The notes below the pieces were generated by a model. It made no database searches and had not been told where the DNA came from. It saw only the letters and a program-made list of their open reading frames with translations. The translations under genes were made by a program, and so were the position numbers. A stretch of 64,000 bases of DNA from Pachysolen tannophilus NRRL Y-2460 (lineage: Eukaryota > Ascomycota > Pichiomycetes > Alaninales > Pachysolenaceae). The stretch lies in the NCBI GenBank assembly GCA_001661245.1, contig KV454015.1, forward strand, positions 342,978 to 406,977. Direction: 5' to 3'. Positions 9,373 to 19,639 of this stretch are shown here, piece after piece; the stretch's first letter is position 1; the number at the start of each line of letters is the position of its first letter.

Positions 9373-11196
9373 ATGTCATTAGAAGTTTCGCAAGATATGT
9401 CAGGTGAGGGTTTGTCTCTTAAAAGACTGGGTTCAGTGACGGAAGAAGTTGGAGCTGTACTGATTAAAAAACAACGTCTGGATCAAGTTTCTGAGGGTGG
9501 TATTAAAGATAAGGGTATTGCATTGATTAAGCCTGAATTTATTCTTGAAAAGCAAGAGAATATAATAAGTTATGACGATGATGAAGCTGAATCTGCTAAA
9601 ATGAAGCCAAGCAATAAAGGTGATAATGATAGCAATCGTAATGATAGTAATCGTAATGGTAGTAATTCAAATGAAAGTAAGAGAAGTAAAAGGGGAAGAG
9701 GTCAAAATAAAAATCGAGATTTAAAACAAGAACATGAAGAGATAAGATTGTGTTCTTCGTTAGTTGATCCAGAAGACAACTCGAAGGTTTGTAGGTTTGG
9801 TCCTGAAAAATGTCGAAATGAACATGATGTTACCAAATACCTTTTGAATAAACCATCAGATATTCCAGGAATTTGTCCAGTTTTCCAAGTAATTGGATAT
9901 TGTCCAGCAGGTTTGAAATGTAGATGGTTAAATTCACATTATGACAAGGAACATAATAGACTAATCAAGGGAAAAGATTTTACAAAAGAAGAATTAGATG
10001 ATACTATGAAGTTAAAAGAAGAAATTAATTGGATTAACCCAAGAGATAAAATGTTATTACAGAAAAAAAAATTTAATTTTGAAATATCAGAAAAATATAT
10101 TCCATATTTAGATTCACTTGTACAATCTGAAGCTACACCTTCTAAAAAAGAATTGGAAGATCAAGGTAAGACTCATCAAGATTTTAGAAAAGAAAATGAA
10201 GCACAATATATTGAAGCACCATTTAAAATTGGTGAAAAGAAAAAATTATATTTGAAAAAAGCCAAGATTCTTTCACCCTTAACAACTGTTGGAAATTTAC
10301 CATTTAGAAGATTAATGAAAACTTTAGGTGCAGATGTAACTTACTCTGAAATGGCATTAGCCTTGCCACTTTTACAAGGAAATAATTCTGAATGGGCACT
10401 TCCAAAAGCTCATAAGTCTGAATATCCTGGTTTTGGTGTACAAATAGCTACTTCAAAACATTGGCAAGCAGCAAAAGCTTGTGAAGCTATTTCAAAATTT
10501 ACTCCAAACGTTTCAGAGATAAATCTTAATTGTGGTTGTCCAATTGATTTGTTATATAGACAGGGTCAAGGATCTGCATTAATGGAACAGCCTCCAAGGT
10601 TATTAAGAATTTTGGAAGCCATGAATGCTTGTTCTAATGATATACCTATCACTGTTAAATTAAGAACTGGAACCAAGCAAGGACATTTGGTAGCAGATAA
10701 CATTGTTAAAAGAGTAGTTGATGCAAATGTTGCAAGTGCTATAACTTTGCATGGTAGAACAAGACAGCAACGTTATACAAAAGAAGCTGATTGGGATTAT
10801 ATTGCAAAAATTGGTAGTATAGTTAAAGAGACAAATGAAGAAATGCTAGATAATAAAGATTTAACTGATAGATCTGAACCTGTTTGGTTTATAGGTAATG
10901 GTGACTGCTTTAATTATGAAGATTGGTATAAAGCAGTAGAAACTCCTGGAATTGATAGTGTAATGGTTGCTAGGGGTGCCTTGATCAAACCATGGATTTT
11001 TGAAGAAATTGAAGCTCAACAATACTTGGATAAATCAGCTTCAGAAAGATTATCAATTTTAGAAAAATATGCAAAATTTGCCGTTGAACATTGGGGTTCT
11101 GATGAGTTTGGTATAAACAATGCAAGGCAAGCTGAAAGCTTATCAAAAGATTACGAAGAAGTTAATAACGAAGTTAAATCCAAGAAAAAGGCTTAA
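9373..11196 (+). CDS. DUS3: tRNA-dihydrouridine(47) synthase Dus3 with CCCH zinc fingers
   Basis: 607 aa. The N-terminal 130 residues are charged and disordered, with repeated Asn/Asp/Ser codons around 75-95. Two Cys/His-rich segments follow (about 128-155 and 178-200, the second with CPVFQVIGYCPAGLKC), as in Dus3 proteins, where CCCH fingers precede the catalytic domain. The barrel begins about residue 295 (KILSPLTTVGNLPFR). Catalytic Cys389 lies in INLNCGCP, then KLRTG, HGRTRQQRY, GNGD and ARGALIKPWIFEEI follow. Dus3 makes dihydrouridine at position 47 of tRNA variable loops and also modifies some mRNAs. Domain order and length fit the family (S. cerevisiae 668 aa). It is divergent from DUS4. 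Confidence 0.96.
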   Translation: MSLEVSQDMSGEGLSLKRLGSVTEEVGAVLIKKQRLDQVSEGGIKDKGIALIKPEFILEKQENIISYDDDEAESAKMKPSNKGDNDSNRNDSNRNGSNSNESKRSKRGRGQNKNRDLKQEHEEIRLCSSLVDPEDNSKVCRFGPEKCRNEHDVTKYLLNKPSDIPGICPVFQVIGYCPAGLKCRWLNSHYDKEHNRLIKGKDFTKEELDDTMKLKEEINWINPRDKMLLQKKKFNFEISEKYIPYLDSLVQSEATPSKKELEDQGKTHQDFRKENEAQYIEAPFKIGEKKKLYLKKAKILSPLTTVGNLPFRRLMKTLGADVTYSEMALALPLLQGNNSEWALPKAHKSEYPGFGVQIATSKHWQAAKACEAISKFTPNVSEINLNCGCPIDLLYRQGQGSALMEQPPRLLRILEAMNACSNDIPITVKLRTGTKQGHLVADNIVKRVVDANVASAITLHGRTRQQRYTKEADWDYIAKIGSIVKETNEEMLDNKDLTDRSEPVWFIGNGDCFNYEDWYKAVETPGIDSVMVARGALIKPWIFEEIEAQQYLDKSASERLSILEKYAKFAVEHWGSDEFGINNARQAESLSKDYEEVNNEVKSKKKA

Positions 11197-11331
11197 ATGT
11201 CAAAAAGAAACCAGTTTTTCTTTTTCTTTTTTTTTTTTTATTTTAATTTTTATCTTTTATGAGATATAATTAAGAGTTTGATAAATAATTTTATTATTAA
11301 ATTTATTGATGCACTTTTTAATTTTGTTTTC

Positions 11332-12213
11332 TTATTCTCTTGATTCAGAAGAATAAGAATTACTTTTATGTTTTGGTTCAAATGAAAATCCTTTACCAGC
11401 TGGACCTAAAAACATTTCAGATATTTTAATCCAATCTTTGTAATCACTTGAGCCTAACAACGTTTCTAATTCATTTCTTCCTTTCCACAGAGGTGGTCTT
11501 TCATTTAACTTTGGTGGAAGCCTTTCTAAGATACCAATTGGAATATATCTATGAGTAAAAGACATGAATTCACATAAAAATCTTTCTTTTAATATAGCAA
11601 TAGTATCATTTCTCTCTCCTAAAGTACGCTTCAATGAAGCAACCTCGTCGCTATCAACACTCGAACGCTTTTCAGCAGAAGTAGCTTGATCTTTAACAAG
11701 TAACAATTCAGCAACTAAAGCATAAGTTCTATTTAATATCAACGTCAAAAATAAAGTAAACCCGCATAGATACATATTTCTTTGAGCATAAAACTTTCTG
11801 GCTTGAATCTCTGCCCTACTATCTGGTGCAATAGCCGAAGGAATGATACCACTAGTGATTCCACCACCTTTACTGGAAGGACCCAACTCTGCTGTAACTC
11901 TAAAGACTCTATTGACGGAATCAATGAATAGAACTAGTATGAAACCTAATATGCATCTGAATGCAATTTGAACCTCTTGAGAACGCAAAGGCTTACTAAC
12001 CGTTGAGAGCAATGGTCTTCTAAATCTTCTAGGTAATGGTAATGATAGAAGAGTGAAGAGTCCCATTTCAATTACCAATAGAGAAAATACCTAAAATATA
12101 CATAACAATTGACAATAACATGTTAATAATGCTTCCTTCACAATTATTTTCGAAATCAAAAAAAAAAAAAAAAAAAAAACTAAGAAACTTACTAAACTGT
12201 AATACAACGCCAT
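11332..12213 (-). CDS. YET3: BAP29/BAP31 family ER membrane protein (Yet3-like), two exons
   Basis: Exons (minus strand) 12213-12193 and 12090-11332 encode 259 aa. The first exon is only 21 nt (MALYYSL), followed by a GTAAGT donor and a 102-nt intron ending TTTTAG. The joined N-terminus [19 protein letters not shown] matches the BAP31 start, and without the first exon the frame has no ATG until mid-helix. Three transmembrane segments (about 5-25, 50-68, 107-130), an [12 protein letters not shown] core and a cytosolic coiled-coil tail fit the family. The R/NMYL and [17 protein letters not shown] blocks are typical of Yet1/Yet3, which act in the ER, near the translocon and in inositol regulation. 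YET3 is also linked to RPL31A and RXT3 in S. cerevisiae. Yet1 and Yet3 cannot be separated here. Confidence 0.9.
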
Positions 12214-12808
12214 TTTTCTTTTCTTTGTTGCTTTTCCTTTAATTCACTATCAGTATACTAGATCAAACAATATAATAACGAGTAGACGATGGCAAAAAGA
12301 ATATAATGAGCAGAGTTATTAAATGAAGTGATGACTAGTTCATATTAAATGCAACTATAGATAGCAAGTAAAATCAAAATGTCCTAAACGGGACATTTTG
12401 GACCATTTAAGTACTACGGCTAACATCTTGCACCATTTGCACCATCTACACCATTTGAATCAGTTATGCCGTTTACATCAGTTTTACGGTAAAAAGTAAT
12501 TCACCATTTGAGTATATTCCATTATAAATCTACTTGGAATAATTTTTTGTAACTCTTTTACTTTATAGAAATTTCCGAAATGACTCAATCAAATGTATAT
12601 GTATTATCTTCTGCCTATTTTGCAGAAGTATAGATTAATTAAAATTATCAATAAAAAATAAATAAGTTATATATGGAAATGCAAAAGTGAAAGCAAATAA
12701 AAAAAAAAAGAATAACAATAACAACCAAAGAATGTAACATTAATAAAGAATAGCTTTTTTTTTTTGTCTCTTTCATGTAAAACCAGAGTCTAAAATATAA
12801 ATATAAAA
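12214..12808. promoter_or_regulatory. YET3 upstream region with hairpin and CACCATTTG repeats
   Basis: Between the YET3 start and the ECM3-like stop. At 12375-12400 there is a perfect inverted repeat (CAAAATGTCC, six-base loop, GGACATTTTG). Downstream, CACCATTTG occurs exactly at 12431, 12449 and 12502, with variants at 12400 and 12440. No open frame or RNA gene was found. Confidence 0.5.
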
Positions 12809-14770
12809 TTAGTAACCAAGAGAAACTTTTAAAACATAAGTCGTCAAAAATGGTAAGCTAATAGCCAACACCGGATATTCAAATATATAAGTTAAAGCCA
12901 AATAGTCCATTTGGATATGTTCACTACTTTCCAGTGGTGTATAGAAGGCTGTAAGATAAATTAAACTTGTTGCATTTGGTAATCCAAAGTTAATTGAACC
13001 AATAAATTGGAGCATTTTATCTCCACCAAACCAACCAATCTTGTTTAACCTATGATTAAATAAGACTCCAATAATTGGTAAAATAATTAATCTTAATAGA
13101 GTTAAACTTAAGGGGACTTTCCAATAGCCTTTTGGCATTTTTCCAACACTTAATCTTGCTAATGTAGCACCTAATAATAATAAACCTAGAGGAACACAAG
13201 CTTCTGAAACATAAGTTGCAAAATCCATAAGAAATGATAATGGTGGCATACCATCTGGTGCATTTGGCAAAGAAACCTGGGTAGTGGTTACAAATAGAGC
13301 CTTTACCCATGGGATCATTGAAATTGTAATACTGAGTATTAAAGAAACAGAAGGAGGTCTTTTACAATTTTCTAATACTAATAGCAATGCATTCAAAAAA
13401 TCACTTAACCCCCATTTGTTGGTTCTTGATTCTTTTTCCTCATCATCATCATCTTCTTCTTCCGAATCACGTGGTCCTCCATCTTCATCTGATCTGCCCA
13501 TTGGTCTTGATATAGTACTTATTGATGTTCTTGCAGATCTTGTTGTACGCACTGGCCTTACATCTAAATCACCTAATCCAACAACTGTTGCTTCATGTGT
13601 TCCACTTCTTAATTTTTCAACTTGTGAATACTGATTCACTATATCATCTATATTTTGTGATGGTAATTTTCTTAAATCCAAATTTCTAACAGATGATGAA
13701 GTTGTCATAACAGAATTTGAAATAGATTGTGTCAGGCTTAATCTTCTTGATTTTGCTCTATTAACACCACGTAAATTTCCTAGATTCAGTTCCAAGAATC
13801 TTTCATGTTCTTTATCTTCGTTATTATTAGAAGATATAGTTCTTGATTTTGATACACCACCTTGTCTATTTACCGTTGGATGATTTGATGATGATGATCC
13901 TGGATTTTCTTCATTATTTTGTTGTTGTTGTTGTTGTTGTTTTTCAATTTCTGAATGATTATCCAAAGATGAACTCAATGAAGAAATGGAATCCCTATCA
14001 TCAAAATCATGATCCAACTTAGATTCAGAGTGTTCACTTGAACTATTATTATTTTGACCATTTTTTACGCCAGTACCAATTGGATTAAGATCATTTTTGG
14101 GGGTAGTATTATTTGTACCATGTATAGTTCTACCACGATTTATATTTGAAGAGTTTACAACACTAAAATCTCTTCTTTGTACTAAATCATCATCAGAATC
14201 AAAAATTGCATTTTCAGAATTTTCAATTTTATTTTCAATATCAATACATCTTTTAATTTCATCTTTTAAATCATATTCTATCATTCTGTACATTCCCAAA
14301 TTGAATTGAAAGATTGTTTGTACAGCAAGGTATATACAAACATAGGCCACACCTTTATCACCTTCATCTTCAGTGAATAAAGAACCTGTATCTAATGTTT
14401 GTACATATGCAATAGGTAAATCCGAAATATTGGGGAAAAATCCAACTGAAAGACATCCTCCCAACCAATTTTTTGGAACAGGAGTTATAAAATAACAAAT
14501 CAAACTACCTATAAGACCAGCAAAATATAATAATACTGCAGTTAAACAAATAATACCAATTTGTTTTAAATCACTATTATCTATATTAGTGACAATCTTA
14601 CTAAAAATTAAACAAGGTAAAAGAGTAAACAATATAATATCAGAAATATTTCTTGTAGTATCAACTGATAATAAATTTTTTTTCCCTAAAAAATATCCAA
14701 CTCCTATAATGATATAAATTTTAAAAATTGGTTTAACAGCTGTATATATGATAGAACCTAATGAAACCAT
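12809..14770 (-). CDS. ECM3: ECM3-like membrane carrier of the auxin efflux carrier family
   Basis: 653 aa with the auxin-efflux-carrier layout: about five transmembrane segments in the N-terminal 160 residues, a hydrophilic loop (about 175-430) and about five more in the C-terminal 200. The first block contains FTLLPCLIFSKI and SVGFFPNISDLPIAYVQ, typical of Ecm3/YNL095C proteins. The last contains PLGLLLLGATLARL and FGLPNATSLIYLTA. The loop is low complexity, with a polyGln run (about 278-284, plus strand 13921-13941) and an acidic patch near 430. Substrates of the fungal members are not firmly known. Ecm3 has been linked to cell-wall phenotypes. S. cerevisiae has two such proteins (YOR092W, YNL095C). 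Which one is orthologous is not decidable here. Confidence 0.85.
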   Translation of the reverse strand: MVSLGSIIYTAVKPIFKIYIIIGVGYFLGKKNLLSVDTTRNISDIILFTLLPCLIFSKIVTNIDNSDLKQIGIICLTAVLLYFAGLIGSLICYFITPVPKNWLGGCLSVGFFPNISDLPIAYVQTLDTGSLFTEDEGDKGVAYVCIYLAVQTIFQFNLGMYRMIEYDLKDEIKRCIDIENKIENSENAIFDSDDDLVQRRDFSVVNSSNINRGRTIHGTNNTTPKNDLNPIGTGVKNGQNNNSSSEHSESKLDHDFDDRDSISSLSSSLDNHSEIEKQQQQQQQNNEENPGSSSSNHPTVNRQGGVSKSRTISSNNNEDKEHERFLELNLGNLRGVNRAKSRRLSLTQSISNSVMTTSSSVRNLDLRKLPSQNIDDIVNQYSQVEKLRSGTHEATVVGLGDLDVRPVRTTRSARTSISTISRPMGRSDEDGGPRDSEEEDDDDEEKESRTNKWGLSDFLNALLLVLENCKRPPSVSLILSITISMIPWVKALFVTTTQVSLPNAPDGMPPLSFLMDFATYVSEACVPLGLLLLGATLARLSVGKMPKGYWKVPLSLTLLRLIILPIIGVLFNHRLNKIGWFGGDKMLQFIGSINFGLPNATSLIYLTAFYTPLESSEHIQMDYLALTYIFEYPVLAISLPFLTTYVLKVSLGY

Positions 14771-16321
14771 TATTCTTAAATTTTTCCTCCAAATCTTTTT
14801 TTTTATTCTTTTTTTCTTTCTTTCTGAGTAGTTAATTAATACCAGTACTCCAAATTTTTTTTTTTTTGCAATCCAATACTTGCAAAGAGCATTTATAATA
14901 ATAACAAAAGTATATTTCCCATTGCAACTTTTATTAAGATTTGCTAAGAATAGTAAACTAAGTATATTTGTATGAATTAACTTTACAATAAAAAAAAAAG
15001 GTTCCTTGGTTCCTTGGTTCCTTCTTCCTTTTTGTATTGTATGTATATTTGATGATCGTATAACGTGGGATACAAATAAACGGTCGTGTGTTTCTCAACC
15101 AAATCTTCCTGATTTAGAACGAATTTAAATTTAAAATTGAATTTGAAATTGAAATTAGCAACAACTTTTATCCCTTTTAATCAATTAATCAGTTAATCAA
15201 TCAGTTAATCGGTTGATAAATCTTTTAAAAATGAATAGTCAAAACAACTAACTAGAAAAGAAAAGAAAAAAAAAAAAAAAAGGAAAAAAAAGTAAAAANN
15301 NNNNNNNNNNNNNNNNNNNNNNNNNNNNNNNNNNNNNNNNNNNNNNNNNNNNNNNNNNNNNNNNNNNNNNNNNNNNNNNNNNNNNNNNNNNNNNNNNNNN
15401 NNNNNNNNNNNNNNNNNNNNNNNNNNNNNNNNNNNNNNNNNNNNNNNNNNNNNNNNNNNNNNNNNNNNNNNNNNNNNNNNNNNNNNNNNNNNNNNNNNNN
15501 NNNNNNNNNNNNNNNNNNNNNNNNNNNNNNNNNNNNNNNNNNNNNNNNNNNNNNNNNNNNNNNNNNNNNNNNNNNNNNNNNNNNNNNNNNNNNNNNNNNN
15601 NNNNNNNNNNNNNNNNNNNNNNNNNNNNNNNNNNNNNNNNNNNNNNNNNNNNNNNNNNNNNNNNNNNNNNNNNNNNNNNNNNNNNNNNNNNNNNNNNNNN
15701 NNNNNNNNNNNNNNNNNNNNNNNNNNNNNNNNNAAAAAAAAAAAAAGAAAAAAAAAAGGAAAAAAAAAATAATCTATCTTTACATATTACAACTTTATAA
15801 TTTAAATAATAAAAATAAATTAAGTCGTGTTTTGTATTACACACAAGAGTAACATCATCATGATCATCATCATCATCGTCAATCAATCAATTTTATCGAT
15901 CAATTTTATCAATTTTAGTCTCTTGCCAATTTGGGGCCGTTTTGTGGTTTAGTGAACTACTTTTTAAAAAGAATTTTTAATTTTTAATTTTTTCCTCTTT
16001 TGTCGTTTTGTGTTTTTTGACCACTACTTTTGTATTTCCCTTTTTGGCGATTGCGTAATCGTCGATGATTTTGAGCTAATCTTTAGTGAAAAATGCGTTA
16101 TGCATGAATTTTTCACCTTTTGGTGTAAACATAAAAAATTTTCCAGGTATCGAGGACAACTATAGAGAAACTGAAGATGTTAGAAAGAGAGAAAATCATA
16201 CTATTTGTTTCTATCTGGGGATGTTTAAAGATAGATAGATTTCTATTTGATTATTTATATATATAAGAAATTATAAAGTGCCACAATCTTTAGAAAATAC
16301 AAGATTTTTGGTAAAAAATAG

Positions 16322-16354
<33 letters not shown>

Positions 16355-16414
16355 TTAGAATCTTAAGATAGATTTTATAGATAAAGTGGCTAGTATATAT
16401 ATGGTTATATTATT
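14771..16414. other. ECM3/OYE intergenic region interrupted by an assembly gap
   Basis: Divergent upstream region, 1.6 kb including 435 N. It contains GGTCGTGT at 15082-15089 and AAGTCGTGT at 15822-15830, a GGTTCCTT repeat (15000-15020), short AATT-type repeats around 15120-15160 and poly(A) of about 32 bases at 16321-16352 before the OYE gene. No gene is visible in the readable part. A gene inside the gap cannot be excluded. Confidence 0.5.
15299..15733. other. Assembly gap (435 N)
   Basis: A run of N flanked on both sides by A-rich low-complexity sequence with AAAAAGAAAAA patterns. The true sequence is probably a long purine-rich simple repeat that the assembler could not cross. The gap length may be only an estimate. 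Confidence 0.98.
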
Positions 16415-17632
16415 ATGAGTGCATCTTTGAAAAGATTTCCTTTGAAAGAGACAAATTTATTCAAGCCGATAAAGCTTGGGGAATGTCTTGCTCAACATAG
16501 AGTTGTACTTCCTCCTTTAACAAGATATAGGTGTGATAATTATACACCTACAGATTTAGTTGCTGATTATTATGAGCAAAGATCTAAAAGACCTGGAACT
16601 TTTATGATTTCAGAAGGAACTTTTATAAGTGCTCAAGCAGGTGGTTGTATTGGAGTTCCTGGGATATATGATGATTCAAGACAAAAAGCATGGTCAAAAG
16701 TAATTTCTAAAATTCATAAAAATAATTCTTTTATTTTTATTCAACTTTGGGGGTTAGGAAGACAAGCTGATCCAGTATTATTACTGAATGAGGGAAATTA
16801 TCCATTTGTATCTCTGAGTGGGATATATGAAAGTGAAGCTTCTAAAATTGCAGCTATAAAGGCAAATAGACCATTAAGACCATTAACTAAAATTGAAATA
16901 AATCAATATATTGAAGATTATGTTTCAAGTTCAATACGTGCAATTAAAGCAGGTGCAGATGGTGTTGAAATTCATTCTGCAAATAGTTATTTATTAGATC
17001 AATTTATTCAAGAAATTTCCAATAAGAGAACTGATGAATATGGTGGTTCAATAGAAAATAGATCAAGATTATTATTAGAAATTATTGATAAAGTTATAAA
17101 TGAAATTGGTAGTCATAGAGTTGGTGTAAGATTTTCACCTTGGGGAAAATTTGGTGGTATGGGTTGGTATAATCAATCACCAATTCCTCAATATTCTTAT
17201 ATTTTAAAAGAATTAGAAAAAAAAGCTCAAATGGGAAAAAGATTAGCATATGTTCATTTTGTTGAACCAAGAGTTTCAAATTTTAAATTAGTTTCTTCAG
17301 AAACAGAAGGTAGTAATAATTTCATATATGATCATTGGAAAGGTAACGTTATTAGAGCAGGAAATTATACAAATGATTATGAAGCTACAAAGAGAGATGT
17401 TAATAGCAACGATAGAACGTTGATTGCTTATGGTAGATTCTTTACCTCAAATCCAGATCTTCCAAATAGATTGGAAAAAGGTCTCCCATTAACTCCATAT
17501 AACAGAGATCAATTTTATAAATCAGGTCCTGGTGGCTTTGGTTATACCGATTATCCAACTTACGAACAAATCATCATGAATGAGGAAACTCAAGCCAAAA
17601 AAATTAGCATAGGTTTAACCAGTAATTTATAA
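16415..17632 (+). CDS. OYE2: Old Yellow Enzyme family NADPH dehydrogenase
   Basis: 405 aa, matching the roughly 400-aa length of yeast OYE proteins. It is an FMN TIM barrel with N-terminal LFKPIKLGECLAQHRVVLPPLTRYR, a QLWGLGRQADP block, and the active-site motif HSANSYLLDQF. H187, N190 and Y192 align with His191, Asn194 and Tyr196 of OYE1. RTDEYGGSIENRSR follows, and a phosphate-site ALIAYGRFF-like segment lies near 345. These enzymes reduce alpha,beta-unsaturated carbonyl compounds using NADPH and take part in oxidative-stress response. The catalytic residues are intact. The paralogue (OYE2, OYE3 or Candida EBP1) cannot be told. The gene has an unusually A-rich upstream region. Confidence 0.92.
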   Translation: MSASLKRFPLKETNLFKPIKLGECLAQHRVVLPPLTRYRCDNYTPTDLVADYYEQRSKRPGTFMISEGTFISAQAGGCIGVPGIYDDSRQKAWSKVISKIHKNNSFIFIQLWGLGRQADPVLLLNEGNYPFVSLSGIYESEASKIAAIKANRPLRPLTKIEINQYIEDYVSSSIRAIKAGADGVEIHSANSYLLDQFIQEISNKRTDEYGGSIENRSRLLLEIIDKVINEIGSHRVGVRFSPWGKFGGMGWYNQSPIPQYSYILKELEKKAQMGKRLAYVHFVEPRVSNFKLVSSETEGSNNFIYDHWKGNVIRAGNYTNDYEATKRDVNSNDRTLIAYGRFFTSNPDLPNRLEKGLPLTPYNRDQFYKSGPGGFGYTDYPTYEQIIMNEETQAKKISIGLTSNL

Positions 17633-17787
17633 ATTTATGAAAAAAAATATATATATATTTCAAATAGTAATATTTTAGTAAAGAAAAAAAAAAAAAAAAT
17701 TTAAATAAATAAAAAAAAATTTTCAATAGCATATATATATATATATTAAAGTAATAGTTATATAAAATAAATCTTTTTTTACTAGTC

Positions 17788-18822
17788 ATGGAACGTATAC
17801 TTGGAGGGCTATATATATCATCTATTCAGCCTTTACTTGATAAAGTTGATTTTAAAAAAAATTATAACATAACTCATATATTATCAGTTCTTCCAGGCCC
17901 AATACCGAATGAAGATGAGTATTTAAAAAATTATGTTCATAAACAGATAGAAGTTGAGGATGATGATTTAACCAATATAATACAATTTTTCCCAGAATGT
18001 AACAAGTTCATTGATAGTGTGTTATTTCCACAAGGTTTCAATGCTAAAGAGAAGAAACCTCAAAAACATCTGGGTGCTGTATTGATTCACTGTGCACAAG
18101 GTTGTTCTAGATCTGTTACAATTGTTTGTGCATACTTGATGAGAACATATGGGTTAGATGTAGAGAAAGCTTTATTTGCTGTTAAGCGTAAGAAACTGGA
18201 TATTTCACCAAATGATAATTTTCTTGAACAATTGAAATTATACGAGTTTTTATTAAATAAAGATGATTTTTTAAATGATAAAATTTATAGACAATGGTTA
18301 TTAATGCATAACGTTAAATTAGATCCAACTGGTTCACAATTGATTCAAGAAAAAGATTTTTTCAAAAATGATACTGGAATACAAGAAAATGGGATGGGAA
18401 AATTTATTGAACTTCGTTGTAAAAGATGTAGACAACGTCTTGCTTCATCAAATACCTTTGTCCCACATGATCCACCTTCATCTTCTTCTGAAGATAAGCA
18501 ATCTTTATTTATTAGAAAAGCTCCACATTCAAATAGAATAATAAGTATGGAACAAGGTGCAAATTTTTGTTCTCATTACTATGTGGAACCATTAAGATGG
18601 ATGCAGGAAGAATTATTAAAAGGTGAATTAGAAGGAAAATTTAAATGTTTGAAATGTGATCTGAAAGTAGGAGGTTATTGTTGGCAAGGTTCTCGATGTT
18701 CTTGTGGAAGATGGATGATTCCAGCTATTTATCTACAAAGCAATAAAGTCGATGCATGTGAAGTAAAGAAAGATATTATACATAGTGTGAGGGTAAACTC
18801 TAATAATGATAGTATAAGTTAA
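17788..18822 (+). CDS. YVH1: Dual-specificity phosphatase Yvh1, 60S ribosome maturation
   Basis: 344 aa. The phosphatase domain (1-170) begins ILGGLYISS and holds the HCAQGCSRSV loop with nucleophile Cys102 and Arg108. The C-terminal zinc-binding half has Cys pairs at LRCKRCRQRLASS (about 211-223), FCSHYYVEPLRWM and LKCDLKVGGYCWQG...CSCGRWMIPA, with VDACEV at the end. Yvh1 displaces Mrt4 from pre-60S particles, a task of the zinc domain rather than phosphatase activity. The domain order, all ligands and the length (S. cerevisiae 364) match. A CTG at 18661-18663 (residue 292) lies where the family usually has Ala/Ser/Thr. It is convergent with MND2, as in S. cerevisiae (YIR026C, YIR025W). Confidence 0.96.
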   Translation: MERILGGLYISSIQPLLDKVDFKKNYNITHILSVLPGPIPNEDEYLKNYVHKQIEVEDDDLTNIIQFFPECNKFIDSVLFPQGFNAKEKKPQKHLGAVLIHCAQGCSRSVTIVCAYLMRTYGLDVEKALFAVKRKKLDISPNDNFLEQLKLYEFLLNKDDFLNDKIYRQWLLMHNVKLDPTGSQLIQEKDFFKNDTGIQENGMGKFIELRCKRCRQRLASSNTFVPHDPPSSSSEDKQSLFIRKAPHSNRIISMEQGANFCSHYYVEPLRWMQEELLKGELEGKFKCLKCDLKVGGYCWQGSRCSCGRWMIPAIYLQSNKVDACEVKKDIIHSVRVNSNNDSIS

Positions 18823-18914
18823 ATATTTTATATAGAACGGATAAAAATAAACCCATATTTATTAATAATAGCAGAATGGAAAAAAAGAGATTTTTTTTTT
18901 TTTTTTAAGCATTT

Positions 18915-19603
18915 TCAATCATCATCAATGACCATATCAAAATCAGATTCATTTTCGTTATTACTAGGACTACTGCTAAAACGTACTTCGTTTCGTAAAT
19001 GAGATCCGCCACTTATAACAATTGGACTTGAAAAATTCTTGTAGTATCTTAAATCGTTATGATTTGTAGAAGGCAATGATGGTAACGATGACCCTGAAGA
19101 GACAGTTGTAGGGCTTGTTGATATTGTATTTGCAGCCATTGTTGTGGACGCGGCAGTCGCTGTTGTTAAACCTGAATTGTTTGTTCTTGTTGTCTTTGAC
19201 CTTCTCAAAAGGCCAATAGTATTTTGTTGACCAGGGTTAAGTATTATTTCTGAATCTATTGAATGGTCATCCTGGTATTCTTCCTCATCCATAAAATCTC
19301 TATCATCATCATCTTCGTCATCATCTTCTTCGTCATCCTCATCTTGGGCGTTGCTAATGTTGTTGATATTGGTGTTGTGTTTTCCGTGATGCTGATGCTC
19401 ATGCCTGTTGTTCTGCAAACGGTGCCCATGAAATTCGTACTGGTCATTACCTTGATGGTACTCATCATCATCTTCATCATCAAACGAATCCCCAAAGGCC
19501 TCAGCAAGATCTTCCCTCTCTTGTTGTTGAACATCACGTAAATGCATTTCAGGATCCGAATCAAACCTTCCACTATCTGTACTGGCAGTAGCTATATCAT
19601 TAA

Positions 19604-19639
<36 letters not shown>

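Noticed and set aside
15248-15886. Open frame across the N gap
   Set aside because: It is open only because the gap contains no bases. Both ends are low-complexity Phe-rich translation of A-runs.
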